Assembly (NCBI GenBank): GCA_947184155.2
Contig: CAMXCT020002024.1
Coordinates: 191,938-255,937 of the forward strand
DNA length: 64,000 bases
Reading direction: 5' to 3'
Origin: Cladocopium goreaui
Lineage: Eukaryota; Sar; Dinophyceae; Suessiales; Symbiodiniaceae
Made by a program: the position numbers and the translations under genes. Of this stretch, positions 1-12,985 are shown one piece after another. Position 1 is the first letter of the stretch, and every line of letters begins with the position of its first letter. Below the pieces are notes generated by a model. That model was not told where the DNA came from, did no database searches, and saw only the letters and a list, made by a program, of their open reading frames with translations.

Positions 1-228
1 CAAGCATACATGCATATATGCATACATGCAAACATACATGCATGCATATATGCATACGTGCATACATGCATGCATACATGCATAAATGCATACATGCAAT
101 CATGCATACATGCATGCGTAACCAATCGTAACCATACATACATACATACATACATACATACATACATTACCATACATACATACATAACCATACATACATG
201 CATAACCATACATACATACATACATACA

Positions 229-264
<36 letters not shown>

Positions 265-516
265 CATACATACATACATACATACACACATAACCATACA
301 TACATACATAAACAAACATACATACATTACAATACATACATACATACATACATACATAACCACACACACATACATACATACATTACATACATACATTACA
401 TACATACATTACATACATTACATACATTACATACATTACATACATTACATACATTACATACATTACATGCATTACATACATTACATACATTACATACATT
501 ACATACATTACATACA

Positions 517-547
<31 letters not shown>

Positions 548-828
548 CATACATCCATACATGCATACATACATGCATACATGCATACATGCATACATGC
601 ATACATACATGCATACATGCATACATGCATACATACATACATATATACATTAATTACATTAATTACATACATTAATTACATATATTAATTACATTCATTA
701 ATTACATACATAAATACATTAATTACATACATACAAACATACCTACCATTACATTACATTACATTACATTGCATTACATTACATTACATTACACTACACT
801 ACATTACATTACATTACATACATACATA
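1..828. repeat. CATA-type tetranucleotide microsatellite array
   Basis: The stretch is built from CATA/CATG units, then a 9-bp CATTACATA block (about 360-530), a CATG-rich block, an ATTAATTACAT block (about 640-720) and an ACATT block. Open frames on both strands here are low-complexity translations of the repeat and are not genes. Confidence 0.97.
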
Positions 829-1389
829 CATGTCGCTACTAGAATCACAATGAACAGCCAAAAGTACTTCATCGCCTGCCATGCGCAAAAGCTGCTGTGC
901 CACAAGGCCCATGGCAAGTCCGGTGCGCCAGCGTGGCCAGCGTGGCATCGCACAGGGGTGCCTCTCTATGTCCAAACGAGGATTTCCAATCATGTACTAA
1001 CTATGATTGAAGAAATCCTCATTTGTACTAATGATATATGTAAAATTATGATTTTCCTTCTTGATTGGCTGTTAGTTCTAACATGCACTAACCATCTAAT
1101 CATTGGAAAAATAGATAGCCAATCATGGTTAGTACCAATACATGGTTAATAATGTATGGCACAATCATTGGATATCTATTGGCGTACCTCATTTTGACCC
1201 ATGCCGGTCTAGATGAGGACTTAACCAGCCGGAACGCAGATTATTCCAAAAAGCGGGGGTACTTTCAAGTAGCCCAGCAATAGCTGTACCTCAACTTTTA
1301 CCTAGATGCTGGGAAGACCCGCTTTGGTGGACTCAGCAATCCGATAGTCTGACGGAAAAAAAACGATTGGTTCTGTAAATATGTATGTG
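829..1389. other. Unique spacer, no gene seen
   Basis: Mixed-composition sequence between two microsatellites. No open frame of convincing composition, no RNA gene and no known motif was recognised. Confidence 0.6.
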
Positions 1390-1820
1390 AATATATATAT
1401 ATATTATTATTTTTATTACGATTATTATTACTCATATTGTTGTTATTTTTTATTGTTGTTATTATCATCATAATCATTGTTATCGCTATTAGTCTTATTA
1501 TTGTGATTATTATGATTGTTATCATTAGAATTAATATTATTGTTATTATTCTGATTGTTATCATTAGAATTGTTATTATTTTTTGATGATTACATTATTA
1601 TTATATGTAGATATATATACAAATAATATGTTATATATGATGTGTTATAAAACATATCATTGTATGTTATCTAAATATATATGATAAATTATATATATAT
1701 CATATCATATATGTTAATATACATATGTATATGAATATAATATATATATATATGTATATCAATATTTTTATGCGTGTATCTATATATATATATAGGTGAT
1801 ATATATATATATGTGTGTGT
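1390..1820. repeat. ATT trinucleotide and AT-rich dinucleotide repeats
   Basis: About 1400-1590 is an imperfect (ATT/GTT)n tract; about 1600-1820 is TA-rich with TATATA runs. No coding potential. Confidence 0.9.
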
Positions 1821-3176
1821 GAGCAATCTCGGAAACTCCAGGTTCATGGAAAGGACATCCGCAAATTTGGAAAGGTCCCATCGCTTGCGACACGTTTGCA
1901 CAAAAATGATGTATGGCAAACTTGGAGGCATCGCTTAAAGGAAAATTACGTACATGACACACCCTTCCAAGAAGGTATCGATATTTGGACAGGTCCCATC
2001 GCTTAGCTTGTGTCTCACAAATTCCAGAATCCAATGTCCGTCCTTTTCATGTTAAGTATGCATGACCCCCTGACAATCAACCAACTGCGGGTTGGTAAAC
2101 GTTGCTTCCATACCGACCAGTGGACCAATCGCGTGTTTCGGTATGGGTCAAAATCCTTGGTACATTGGTAAACACCAAAATAGCTGGTTAATGGATGGTA
2201 ATTCCCCCAACTATGGAAATATAGTGTTAATAGGTTTTGGCCCATCCCCACATGTCACCATCTTTCATCATATTCCCATCTCTTTCGTGTTTTGACCCAT
2301 CTCCAAAAACACCTTCCAATCAGCATGCTGACACTTTTTACGACCTCATTGCCTCCCGGCTGCACCACGGCATGGGTCAACTGGATCAACTAACTTCATC
2401 AACCATTTTTCTTGCAGATGCATGGGTTGTTGACCCAGGCAAAGAAAAAAGGCCGGGACACCTGCCCCAGTATCCCCACCAGGTCATGATTTTCACCGGG
2501 CGTTCCCCACAGTTATCAACCTGAGATGAAGAGAAAGGATGCACCACAGAATGCCAAGAAAACATCAGGTGGGATGGCGAGGTCTTGGTCGAATGGTTAT
2601 CATGTCAGGCCTACAGTGAAGATGCAACTTCCGGGGGAAGGCGCTTGCAACATTTCAACTCCCAGCTTTCTGCCACGCAACAAGCGCAACAAAGCAGCAC
2701 GTTCCGCATGGGAGGCACGATCATGACCAACCTTTGGAAACCACTGAAGGCAATAATCAAACCGACATCACGATCATCACAAGTCTCAAGAATTAACATA
2801 CCAAATCCAGCAAGAAACTGTTCCAGGCTACAAGTGTCCAGGTCTCACTGGAATGTCAATTGCGTCATGGCAAAAGGTGCTTTTAATGGCACTGTGGCAC
2901 TGTGGGCCCCGCGAAAGTTGGAACCAAGCATCTTCCTGGAAGCTTCGAAAATAACAGTTCAAACAATCTCAGGTTCCAGTTCAATGTGGTCAAACCTACA
3001 CCAAGGATGCATCAGAATATATCCCAACGATTCTTTGTTTCCACCCTCCCTCTGGCCAGATAGATGACCAAAAGATGCCAAAAGTTTAGTGTTGCTTCAA
3101 GTTGCTTCCCGCTGAGTGGAAACTGCATTAACTAGACGACGGATGGCCCGAGAGCATAGAGGAGCAGAGTCTTCTG
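1821..3176. other. Unique region, no gene recognised
   Basis: About 1.35 kb of non-repetitive sequence with several short open frames on both strands. None shows a recognisable domain, and the longest (plus, 2585-3067) has no family signature. I see no gene that can be supported; it could hold intronic or host non-coding DNA. Confidence 0.5.
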
Positions 3177-3189
3177 TTGTTAGTATGGA

Positions 3190-4075
3190 GACACGCTTTT
3201 TACACACAGGCTCTTTTACACACAGACGCTTTTACACACAGACGCTTTTACACACAGACGCTTTTTACACACAGGCTCTTTTACACACAGAGACTTTTAC
3301 ACACAGAGGCTTTTACCCGCAGAGACTTTTACACACAGACGCTTTTACACACAGAGACTTTTACACACACAGACGCTTTTACACACAGACAGACGCTTTT
3401 ACACAAACACTTTCACACGCAGAGACTGTTACAGACAGACGCTTTGACACACAGACGCTTTTACACACAGAGGCTTTTACACAGACGCTTTTACACACAG
3501 ACGCTTTTACACACAGACGCTTTTACACAAACACTTTTACACGCAGAGACTGTTACATACAGACGCTTTGACACACAGACGCTTTTACACACAGACGCTT
3601 TTACACACAGACGCTTTGACTTTTACACACAGACGACGCTTTTACACACAGACGCTTTTACACACAGAGACTTTTACACACACAGACGCTTTTACACACA
3701 GAAACTTTTACACACAGACTCTTTTACACACAGACGCTTTTACACACAGACGCTTTTACACACAGACGCTTTGAGACTTTTACACACACAGACGCTTTTA
3801 CACACAGAAGCTTTTACACACAGACGCTTTTACACACAGACACTTTTACACACAGACGCTTTGACACACAGACGCTTTTACACACAGATGCTTTGACACA
3901 CAGAGACTTTTTCACACAGAGACGCTTTTACACACAGAAGCTTTTACACACAGACGCTTTTACACACAGACACTTTTACACACAGACGCTTTTACACACA
4001 GACGCTTTTACACACAGACGCTTTTACACACAGACGCTTTTTACACACAGGCGCTTTTACACACAGACAAGTCCG
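3190..4075. repeat. 16-bp minisatellite (ACACAGACGCTTTTAC type)
   Basis: Dozens of imperfect 16-bp units. Because 16 is not a multiple of 3, all three frames stay open with a 16-residue period, which explains the long but meaningless open frames. The reverse complement of this unit type recurs at 11155-11655. Confidence 0.95.
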
Positions 4076-4080
4076 GCACA

Positions 4081-4656
4081 AGTAAAATCGCAATTTTACC
4101 TCAGTTTTTGACGATCGACCCTCATTTCGTGCGAAAGGGTTGCTCCAGCACAAGTAAAATCGCAATTTTTATTCAGTTTTTGGCGATCGACCCTCATTTC
4201 GTGCAAAAGGGTTGCTCCAGGACAAGTAAAATCGCAATTTTTCCTCAGTTTTTGACGATCGACCCTCATTTCGTGCGAAAGGGTTGCTCCGGGACAAGTA
4301 AAATCGCAATTTTTCTTCAGTTTTTGGCGATCGACCCTCATTTCGTGCGAAAGGGTTGCTCCGGGACAAGTAAAATCGCAACCCCACCTCAGTTTTTGAC
4401 GATGGACCCTCATTTCGTGCGAAAGGGTTGCTCCGGGACAAGTAAAATCGCAATTTTTATTCAGTTTTTGACGATCGACCCTCATTTCGTGCGAAAGGGT
4501 TGCTCCGGCGCAAGTAAAATCGCAATTTTTCCTCAGTTTTTGGCGATCGACCCTCATTTCGTGCGAAAGGGTTGCTCCAGGACAAGTAAAATCGCAATTT
4601 TTCCTCAGTTTTTGACGCTCGACCCTCATTTCGTGCGAAAGGGTTGCGTTTCGTGC
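4081..4656. repeat. 72-bp tandem repeat, eight copies
   Basis: Eight head-to-tail copies of exactly 72 bp beginning AGTAAAATCGCAATTTT and containing GACCCTCATTTCGTGCGAAA. The unit is 24 codons, so one frame on each strand stays open through the array. Copies differ by a few substitutions only. No promoter-like or domain-like signal supports translation. Confidence 0.93.
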
Positions 4657-4734
4657 CGTCTCGTTGGCACTGCCCCTGCTCCCGCCTTCAAAAGAGAAAT
4701 AGAAAAGAAGGAGAGGGCAAGAGGAGAAGATGTG

Positions 4735-5255
4735 AGATGAGAAGATGTGAAGATGAGAAGATGTGAGAAGATGTGAGAAGATGTGAGAAGATGTGAGAAG
4801 ATGTGAGAAGATGTGAGAAGATGTGAGAAGATGTGAGAAGAGGTGAGAAGAGGTGAGAAGATGTGAGAAGATGTGAGAAGATGTGAGAAGATGTGAGAAG
4901 ATGTGAGAAGATGTGAGAAGATGTGAGAAGATGTGAGTGGAGGTGAGAAGATGTGAGTGGAGGTGTGAGAAGATGTGAGAAGATGTGAGAAGATGTGAGA
5001 AGATGTGAGAAGATGTGAGAAGATGTGAGAAGATGTGAAGATGTGAGAAGATGAGGAGAGGAGAAGATGGGAGGATGAGAAGATGTGAAGATGAGAAGAT
5101 GTGAAGATGAGAAGATGTGAAGATGTGAAGATGAGAAGATGTGAAGATGAGAAGATGTGAAGATGAGAAGATGAGGGATGAGGAGAAGATGTGAGGATAA
5201 GAAGATGTGAAGATGAGAAGATGTGAAGATGAGAAGATGTGAAGATGAGAAGATG
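4735..5255. repeat. 10-bp minisatellite (ATGTGAGAAG)
   Basis: More than 40 units of ATGTGAGAAG, passing into AGATGTGAAGATGAG variants after about 5030. Purine-rich on the plus strand. Open frames here are repeat artefacts. Confidence 0.95.
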
Positions 5256-6000
5256 TTTTACAGACCCCCACTATTGGAAGAACCCTGCGCTCAGACGCTC
5301 TCGGGAATAAAAATCCATGTAAACATCCACTTTCTCGCTATATTGGCGTGTCTGGGTTTGTCCAAAAATATGGTACCTCAAAATCTAGTGGTTGGAAGTT
5401 GTACGCCTTATTTTCCCGGTAAGTCGGCATTTCCGGATATGTAAACCGATTACAGCACAGTATAATTCCCAACAGCGAATCTGTTGAGTTTCAATCTGTG
5501 GGGCCGGGGACTGGTGACACGAAAATGCACGCCCCGAAAAACCGCAGCAGTCTTGGAACCTTGCTGGAACCTTTCGCTGTTGGGTTGCAAAGCTGGCAAT
5601 ATATTGTTATTCTGTTTTCAGTCAAACCCCGGCCATTGGCTGGTGAAATATTGATTAAACTCCCCAATGTAACTAGCGAACCCTATTAATCCCTTCCTCT
5701 TAATCTTAAACACCACCAATATCAACAATAGTGATACCATGAATAACCCCTGGCCTGCACCCCTAAGTATAGCTTCCCATATGTTTCCATCCAAATCTGG
5801 GAAATTTCCAAGACATCTGAACCCCCGCATCCTCGCGTCTTGGGATCGCCGTACCCACCAACTCGACCGCGGGACAGCACCTGCCCCAGCCGATGAGAAA
5901 CCGAAAAATCATCATTGATAAAAGGGCACGATGTTACCATTCCCAAATGGTAGTTCTTTATGGCATTGAAGTTGCCCACATTCACCCTTATATATCCCAT
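5256..6000. other. Unique spacer, no gene seen
   Basis: Non-repetitive sequence with only short unrelated open frames. No recognisable domain, RNA gene or element end. Confidence 0.5.
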
Positions 6001-6165
6001 CATATATATATAATATATATATATATATATTATATATATCTATATATATTATAAATATCTATATATGCCATATATATATATCCCATAGACATATATATCC
6101 CATATATATATATATATCCCATATATATAACCCATATGTAAGCCATATATATATATTATAATCCT
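6001..6165. repeat. TA dinucleotide microsatellite
   Basis: TATATA runs interrupted by CCCATA. Confidence 0.95.
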
Positions 6166-6334
6166 ATATTTTATACTCGTATAAAACTATAGGCACAATA
6201 AGGTTGATACCATTCAGTACCTACTGATCATGTCTGAGATGTACCCGCAAGAAGTCACCCAAAAAAATCGTTCCACAAATTATCCCGGCAAGAGACCCCA
6301 AAAAGTGTGGGGGAGCGGGAGGAGAATGCATGAT

Positions 6335-6700
6335 TATGTTGATGATGAAAATGATGATGATGATGATGATGACGGTGATGATGACGATGATGATGATGGT
6401 GATGAAGATGATGATGATGATGATGATGGGGATGACGATGATGATGATGATGGTGATGATGATGGTGATGATGATGACGGTGATGATGATGATGATGATG
6501 ATGATTTTGATGATGTTTTTGATGATGATGGTGATGACGATGATGATGAGGAAGAAGATGATGATGGTGCTGATGGTGATGATGATAATGATGATAATGA
6601 TGATGGTGATGGTTTTGATGATGGTGATGACGATGGTGATGATGGTGATGATGATGGTGGTGGTGACGATGATGGTTCTGATGATGGTTTGATGATGGTG

Positions 6701-6732
<32 letters not shown>

Positions 6733-7135
6733 GATGATGATGAGGATGTTGCGGACGATGATGTTGAGGATGATGAGGTGCAGGATGATGAGGTGCAGGA
6801 TGATGATGTTGAGGACGATGAGGTGGAGTGATGATGTTGAGGAGGATGAGGATGAGGATGAGGATGACATTGTGGAAAATGAAGTGGAGGATGATAAGGT
6901 GGAGGATGATGATGGTGAGAAGGAGGAAGATGATGATGTTAAGGATGGAGAATATTGAGGAGGATGACGAAAAGAATGATAATGTTGCGGAAGATGAGGT
7001 GGAGGATGATGATGTTGGGGAAGCTGAGGTGGAGGATGATGATGTTGAGGATGATGATGTCAAGGGGGAGGAAGATGATGTTGATGACGAGGAAGAAAAT
7101 AATGTTAAGGAGGATGATAATGAGGAAAAAAAAGA
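6335..7135. repeat. GAT trinucleotide microsatellite
   Basis: About 800 bp of GATGAT with GAC, GGT, GAG and GTT interruptions. It translates as poly-Asp, poly-Met or poly-Ser/His depending on frame, so the long open frames are composition artefacts. Confidence 0.95.
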
Positions 7136-7143
7136 TCCTAAGA

Positions 7144-7812
7144 CCGGGACCCACACTTTGTGCGAGCCTGCGCAGTCGAAATGCACTCGCACATGTCACC
7201 AGAGCCATTTTTGTGCGAGAATTTACGGGTAAAATGCCGCGGAACAGCTGGATCCCAAGATTGCGACCCACTCTTTGTGCGAGTTTGTGCGGTCGAATTG
7301 CACTTGCACATGTCGCAAGAGCCATTTTGTGCAAGAATTTACGGGTAAAATGCCGCGGGCCAGCTGGATCCCAAGACCGCGACCCACACTTTGTGCGAGC
7401 CTGCGCAATCGAAATGCACTTGCACGTGTCACAAGAGACATGCTGCGCCAGAATTGACAGGTAAAATGCTGCGGGCCAGCTGGATCTCAAGACCGCGACC
7501 CACACTTTTGGCGAGTCTGCGCAATCGAAATGCACGTCAACATTGCACAAGAGCCATTTTGTGCGAGAAATTGCAGGTAAAATGCCGCAGACCAAAAGTG
7601 CGACCTACACTTTGCGCGAGCATGCACTTGGACACTTCACAAGCGCCACTCTATGCGTGAATTTACAGAAAAAAATGCCGCAGACCAGACCGCGACCCAC
7701 ACTTTGCGCGAGTCTGCGCAGTCGAAATGCACTTGGACATTTCACAAGAGCCACTTTTGCGCGAGAATTTACAGGTAAAATGCCTGCAGACCAGCTGGAG
7801 CACCCTGATCAA
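7144..7812. repeat. ~117-bp tandem repeat, six copies
   Basis: Copies start near 7148, 7265, 7381, 7497, 7602 and 7694 with GACCCACACTTTGTGCGAG. The first intervals are 116-117 bp; the last two copies are internally shortened (105 and 92 bp). No coding evidence. Confidence 0.92.
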
Positions 7813-8224
7813 GCACCGGCCTTTACACTCACCGTCAGAACCCCTCAGTGTGGACATACTGTTTGGAGAACAAAAACGATTGGTAGCATGGTTGCCCCGA
7901 GGAACCTTGCTTAATTTGCTTGACTGGTGGATGGTTTCGATCGGTGGTTTTCTTATTTTGGCTAATTATATCCTTATTTCCTCCTGGTAAACCGTTACAT
8001 TCTCACATTTTTTCCTTCCGCAGACGTCCTGGAACTATGCTAAGATCAACTGAACGAAGCTCCGCTGTGAATGGAAGCAGATTGGAAAAGCCTAACTAAT
8101 GGAATTAATTACTAATTATCAAAGGAAGTTGGGAAGCAATACTTCCGAGTTACGAATGACTTTTACCAGATGGAATTGACCTTGATGAAGGGTGGGGTAT
8201 AACAATACCTAACAAAAGAACAAG
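7813..8224. other. Unique spacer with a repeat-block end motif at 8119-8158
   Basis: No gene seen. Positions 8119-8158 match, in inverted orientation, 63900-63940 near the other end of the window (the match includes GGAAGTTGGGAAGCAAT). Both copies abut a minisatellite next to a 239-bp-family array, which suggests a conserved end of a composite repeat. Confidence 0.6.
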
Positions 8225-9312
8225 AAGCTATGACACAGGGTGGTGACGAAGAGAAGTGGTGAGGAAGGAAGTGGTGAGGAAGGGAAGTGGTGATTAAGAG
8301 AAGTGGTGACGAAGGGAATTGGTGACGAAGGGAAGTGGTGACAAAGGGAAGTGGTGACGATGGGAAGTGGTGAGGAAGGGAAGTAGGTAGGTGACGAAGG
8401 GAAGTGGTGATTAAGGGAAGTGGTGACAAAGGGAAGTGGTGACGAAGGGAAGTGGTGACGAAGGGAAGTGGTGACGATGGGGAGTGGTGACGAAGGGAAG
8501 TGGTGACGAAGGGAGTGTGGTGACTTTGGGAAGTGATGACGAAGGGAAGTGGTGGGGAAGGAAAGTGGTGACGAAGGGAAGTGGTGACGAAGGGAAGTGG
8601 TGACTAAGGGAGTGTGGTGACTTTGGGAAGTGGTGACGAAGGGAAGTGACGACGAAGGGAAGTGGTGAGGAAGGGGACTGGTGACGATGGGGAGTGGTGA
8701 CGAAGGGAAGTGGTGACGAAGGGAGGTGCTGACTAAGGGAGTGTGGTGACTTTGGGAAGTGGTGAGGAAGGGAAGCGGTGAGGAAGGGAAGTGGTGACGA
8801 AGGGAAGTGGTGATGAAGGGAAGTGGTGAGGAAGGGAAGTGGTGACGATGGGAAGTGGTGACTTTGAGAAGTGGTGATGAAGGGAAGTGGTGACGAAGGG
8901 AAGTGGTGAGGAAGGGAAGTGGTGACGATGGGGAGTGGTGACGAAGGGAAGTGGTGACGAAGGGAGTGTGGTGACTTTGGGAAGTGATGACGAAGGGAAG
9001 TGGTGAGGAAGGGAAGTGGTGACGATGGAAAGTGGTGACGAAGGGAAGTGGTGAGGGAGGGAAGTGGTGACAATGCGAAGTGGTGACTTTGGGAAGTGGT
9101 GACGAAGGGAAGTGGTGACCAAGGGAAGTGGTGAGGAAGGGAAGTGGTGACGATGGGAAGTGGTGACGAAGGGAAGTGGTGACGAAGGGAGTGTGGTGAC
9201 TTTGGGAAGTGGTGACGTTGGGAAGTGGTGAGGAAGGGGAGTGGTGACGATGGGAAGTGGTGAGGAAGGGAAGTGGTGATTAACGGAAGTGGTGACGAAG
9301 GGAAATGGTGAT
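8225..9312. repeat. 16-bp minisatellite (GAAGGGAAGTGGTGAC)
   Basis: About 65 units of GAAGGGAAGTGGTGAC with variants (GAGGAAGG, GACTTTGG). The 16-bp period keeps all frames open and gives 16-residue periodic translations on the minus strand, which are not genes. Confidence 0.95.
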
Positions 9313-9329
9313 GAAGGGAATGCTGCAAA

Positions 9330-10545
9330 ATGCATTGAAATGGCTGCAAGAATGTTGCATGGGCCATGTTTTAAGGAGGAAGCCGGAGCACGAAACCTTG
9401 TGTTTTTCCATGTCAAGTGGCTGCAGGCGGCGATGAAAGGTACCTCGTGTGTGCGGCGGGTGCGGCTGCGGTCGTTCCGGACGCGATTGGTTCCTTCTAT
9501 GTGTTTTGCAACGAGTGGTTGTTCCTGTGTGCGTAGTTCTATGCGTTTCTTGAAGCTGTGGTTGCAGATCGCATTGGAATGGCTGCATGAAAGTTGCATG
9601 GGCCATGTTTTAAGGAGGAAGCCGGAGCACGAAACCTTGCGTTTTTCCATGTAAAGTGGCTGCAGGCGGCGATGAAAGGTACCTCGTGTGTGCGGCGGGT
9701 GCGGCTGCGGTCGTTCCGGACGCGATTGGTTCCTTCTATGTGTTTTGCAACGAGTGGTTGTTCCTGTGTGCGTAGTTCTATTCGTTTCTTGAAGCTGTGG
9801 TTGCAGATCGCATTGGAATGGCTGCATGAATGTTGCATGGGCCATGTTTTGGGGAGGAAGCCGGAGCACGAAACCTTGTATTTTTCCGTGTAAAGTGGCT
9901 GCAGGCGATGAATGGTACCTCGTGTGTGCGGCGGGTGCGGCTGCGGTCGTTCCGGACGCGATTGGTTCCTTCTATGTGTTTTGCAACGAGTGGTTGTTCC
10001 TGTGTGCGTAGTTCTATTCGTTTCTTGAAGCTGTGGTTGCAGATCGCATTGGAATGGCTGCATGAATGTTGCATGGGCCATGTTGTAAGGAGGAAGCCGG
10101 AGCACGAAACCTTGCGTTTTTCCATGTAAAGTGGCTGCAGGCGGCGATGAAAGGTACCTCGTGTGTGCGGCGGGTGCGGCTGCGGTCGTTCCGGACGCGA
10201 TTGGTTCCTTCTATGTGTTTTGCAACGAGTGGTTGTTCCTGTGTGCGTAGTTCTATTCGTTTCTTGAAGCTGTGGTTGCAGATCGCATTGGAATGGCTGC
10301 ATGAATGTTGCATGGGCCATGTTTTGGGGAGGAAGCCGGAGCACGAAACCTTGTATTTTTCCGTGTAAAGTGGCTGCAGGCGGCGATGAATGGTACCTCG
10401 TGTGTGCGGCGGGTGCGGCTGCGGTCGTTCCGGACGCAATTGGTTCCTTCTATGTGTTTTTGAGTGGTTGTTCCTGTGTGCGTAGTTCTATTCGTTTCTT
10501 GGATCTGTGGTTGCAGATCGCATTGGAATGGCTGCATGATTGTCG
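9330..10545. repeat. 239-bp tandem repeat, five copies plus a partial copy
   Basis: The segment GGGCCATGTT recurs at 9361, 9600, 9839, 10075 and 10314 (intervals 239, 239, 236, 239). Diverged copies occur in the opposite orientation at 18126-18885 and 62655-63480, so this is a dispersed satellite family. Identical 100-residue open frames in each copy follow from the repeat. Coding use is not supported. Confidence 0.94.
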
Positions 10546-11154
10546 TCTTCTGATGTTGCCACGTGCGTAGATACGTGCAGGTTTGCGACGTGATGCTGCA
10601 AAACGCATTGTAATGGCTGCGTCAAGGTTGCGTGGCACCGCGGCTGCATGCGTCATACTACTCTCTTGTGCAGCTGGATCTCGTAAATCGCAAGGCTGCG
10701 AAAGTGATTTGTCAGCAGATTTCTTATGTTTTTTTCAAAATTGGCGTTTGTAATTTTCCTTTAAAAAAACCTTTTTAAAAGTGCTTCAAAATCGTCTTTT
10801 TTCGCTTTGGCGTCGAGATCCGGTTGTGGAGCTGCAATTTCCGACGCCGTTGCGCGTGTTCTATTGTGTTTTGCAACTCAGTCTCTGCAGATCACATTGT
10901 AGTGGCTGCGTCAAGGTTGCTTGGTGCTGCGGCTGCATGCGTAATACCATTGTCTTTTGCAGCTGGATCTCGTAAATAGTATTGGAGTGGCTGCATCAAG
11001 GCTGCGATATTGATTTGTCAGCAGATTTTCTCAATTTTGGCGCTAGTAGCTTTCCTTTTAAAAATCCTTTTAAAAAGTGCTTCAAAATCGTATTTTTTTC
11101 CCTTTGGCGTCGAGATCCGGTTTTGGAGCTGCAATTCCTGCTGTGATTATGTGT
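10546..11154. repeat. Duplicated ~290-bp spacer of the composite repeat
   Basis: Two diverged copies lie in tandem: AGCTGGATCTCGTAAAT near 10671 and 10961, CAGCAGATTT near 10713 and 11018, CGTCGAGATCCGGTT near 10813 and 11109. The reverse complement of the same spacer lies at about 17770-18125. Confidence 0.75.
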
Positions 11155-11655
11155 AAAAAAATGTTTCTGTAAAAGCTTGCTGTGCGGGAAAGATTTTGTG
11201 TGTAAAAGCTTGCTGTGTGTAAAAGCTTCTCTGTGTGTAAAAGCGTCTCTGTGTAAAAGTTTCTGTGTGTGTAAAGGCTTGCCAGTGCCATGTGTAAAAG
11301 CACTGTGTGTAAGTGTTCTGTGTGTAAACACTTGCTGTGTGTGAAAGCTTGCTGTGTGCAAAAGATTTTGTGTGTAAAAGCTTACTCTGTGTAAAAGCTT
11401 CTCTGTGTGTAAAAGCGTCTCTGTGTAAGAGTTTCTGTGTGTAAACGCTTGCCATGTGTAAAAGCACTGTGTGTAAGTGTTCTGTGTGTAAACGCTTGCT
11501 GTGTGTGAAAGCTTGCTGTGTGTAAAAGCTTCTCTGTGTAAAAGCTTGTTATGTGTAAAAGCTTCTGTGTGTAAAAGCTTCTCTGTTTAAAAAGCTTGCT
11601 GTGTGTAAAAGCTTCTCTGCGAAAGAACTTGCTGTATGTAAAAGCTTTCTTTGTG
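11155..11655. repeat. TGTGTGTAAAAGCTT minisatellite
   Basis: Imperfect 15-19-bp units of TGTGTGTAAAAGC(TTCTC). It is the reverse complement of the unit type in 3190-4075. Confidence 0.93.
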
Positions 11656-11659
11656 CAAG

Positions 11660-12510
11660 CTTTGTAAAACGGTAGTACTGGGACGTACTTTGTGCAAGGT
11701 TTAGTACTAAGTCGTACTGGGAAGTGCTTTGCGCAAGCTTCGTAGTACAAAGTAGTACTGGGAAGTACTTTTTGCAAGATTTCTAATACACAGTAGTACT
11801 GGGAAGTAGTTTGTGCAGACTTTGTAGTACCAAGTAGTACTGGAACGTGTTTTGTGCAAGTTTTGTAGTACAAAGTAATACTGGGAAGTACTTTTTGCAA
11901 GCTTTGTAGTACAAAGTAGTACTGGGAAGTACTTTTTGCAAGCTCTTGTAGTACAAAGTAGTACTGGGAAGTAGTTTGTGCAAGCTTTGTTGTACAAAGT
12001 AGTACTGGGAAATGCTTTGTGCAAGCTTTGTGGTACAAAGTAGTACTGGGAAGTAGTTTGTGCAAGCTTTGTAGTACAAAGTAGTACTGGGAAGTAGTTT
12101 GTGCAAGCTTTGTAGTACAAAGTAGTACAAAGTAGTACTGGGAAATAGTTTGTGCAAGCTTTGTAGTACAAAGTAGTACTGGGAAATGCTTTGTGCAAGC
12201 TTTGTAGTACAAAGTAGTACTGGGAAGTAGTTTGTACAAGCTGTGTAGTACAAAGTAGTACTGGCACGTGTTTTGCGCAAGCTTTGTAGTACAAAGTAGT
12301 ACTGGGAAGTGTTTTGTGCAAGCTTTGTGGTACAAAGTAGTACTGGAACGTGTTTTGTGCAAGCTTTGTAGTACAAAGTAGTACTGGGAAGTACTTTTTG
12401 CAAGCTTTGTAGTACAAAGTAATACTGGGAAGTAGTTTGCGCAAGCTTTGTAGTACAAAGTAGTACTGGGACGTGCTTTGTGCAAGCTTTGTAGTACAAA
12501 GTATTTTGTA
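11660..12510. repeat. 41-bp tandem repeat (GTAGTACAAAGTAGTACTGG)
   Basis: About 20 copies with a 41-bp period. Each contains the self-complementary motif AGTACAAAGTAGTACT. Two to three inverted copies sit at 17515-17620. Long minus-strand open frames are explained by the repeat. Confidence 0.94.
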
Positions 12511-12645
12511 AAGACTCTTCTGTGTAAATGCATCTGTGTCTCAAGCTTTCTGACGTGCAGAATGCAGAAGAGACGAGATGAGCTGAGACTAGCTTCGGTG
12601 AGATGAGAAAGGTTGAGCTGCGCTCAGATGACATGAAAATAGCCA
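12511..12645. repeat. Composite-repeat spacer, inverted match to 17380-17530
   Basis: Near-identical to the reverse complement of about 17380-17530, including GAGATGAGAAAGGTTGAGC and CTCAAGCTTTCTGACGTGC. It marks the same position within the two inverted composite blocks. Confidence 0.85.
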
Positions 12646-12985
12646 AGAAGTGTGGAGTGTGAAGGAAGCAGTGGGAAGTGAGAAGTGTGGACTGTGAAGT
12701 GTGAAGTGTGGAGTGTGAAGTGTGGAGTCTTAAGAGTGCAGTGTGAAGTGAAGTGTGGAGTGCGAAGAGCGCAGTGTGAGGTGTGAAGTGTGGAGTGTGA
12801 AGCGTGAAGTGTGGAGTGTGAAGTGTGCAGTGAGAAGTGCGAAGTGCGAAGTGTGAAGCGTGAAGTGCGGGGTGTGAAGAGTGCAGTGAGAAGTGTGAAG
12901 TGCGAAGTGTGAAGCGTGAAGTGTGGAGTGTGAAGAGCACAGTGAGAAGTGTGAAGTGCGAAGTGGAGCTTCAAATGTGACATGT
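12646..12985. repeat. GTGTGAAGTGTGGA minisatellite
   Basis: 7-bp-based units GTGTGAA, GTGCGAA and GTGTGGA. A short inverted counterpart lies at about 17215-17300. No coding evidence. Confidence 0.92.

Noticed and set aside
10..675. Long His/Tyr/Thr/Ile open frames
   Set aside because: They are direct translations of the CATA microsatellite; all frames are open and the composition is extreme.
2585..3067. Possible 160-residue gene
   Set aside because: No domain, weak composition signal and no homologue in the window.
3116..4111. Open frames with FYTQTLLHTDAF-type peptides
   Set aside because: The 16-bp minisatellite gives the same 16-residue peptide period in all three frames; not a gene.
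6230..6958. Asp-rich 'acidic protein'
   Set aside because: GAT microsatellite; equally long Met- and Ser-rich frames overlap it.
9280..10439. Repeated ~100-190-residue open frames with a conserved look
   Set aside because: Conservation between copies simply follows the 239-bp tandem repeat, and frames are open on both strands. No start, splice or composition support.
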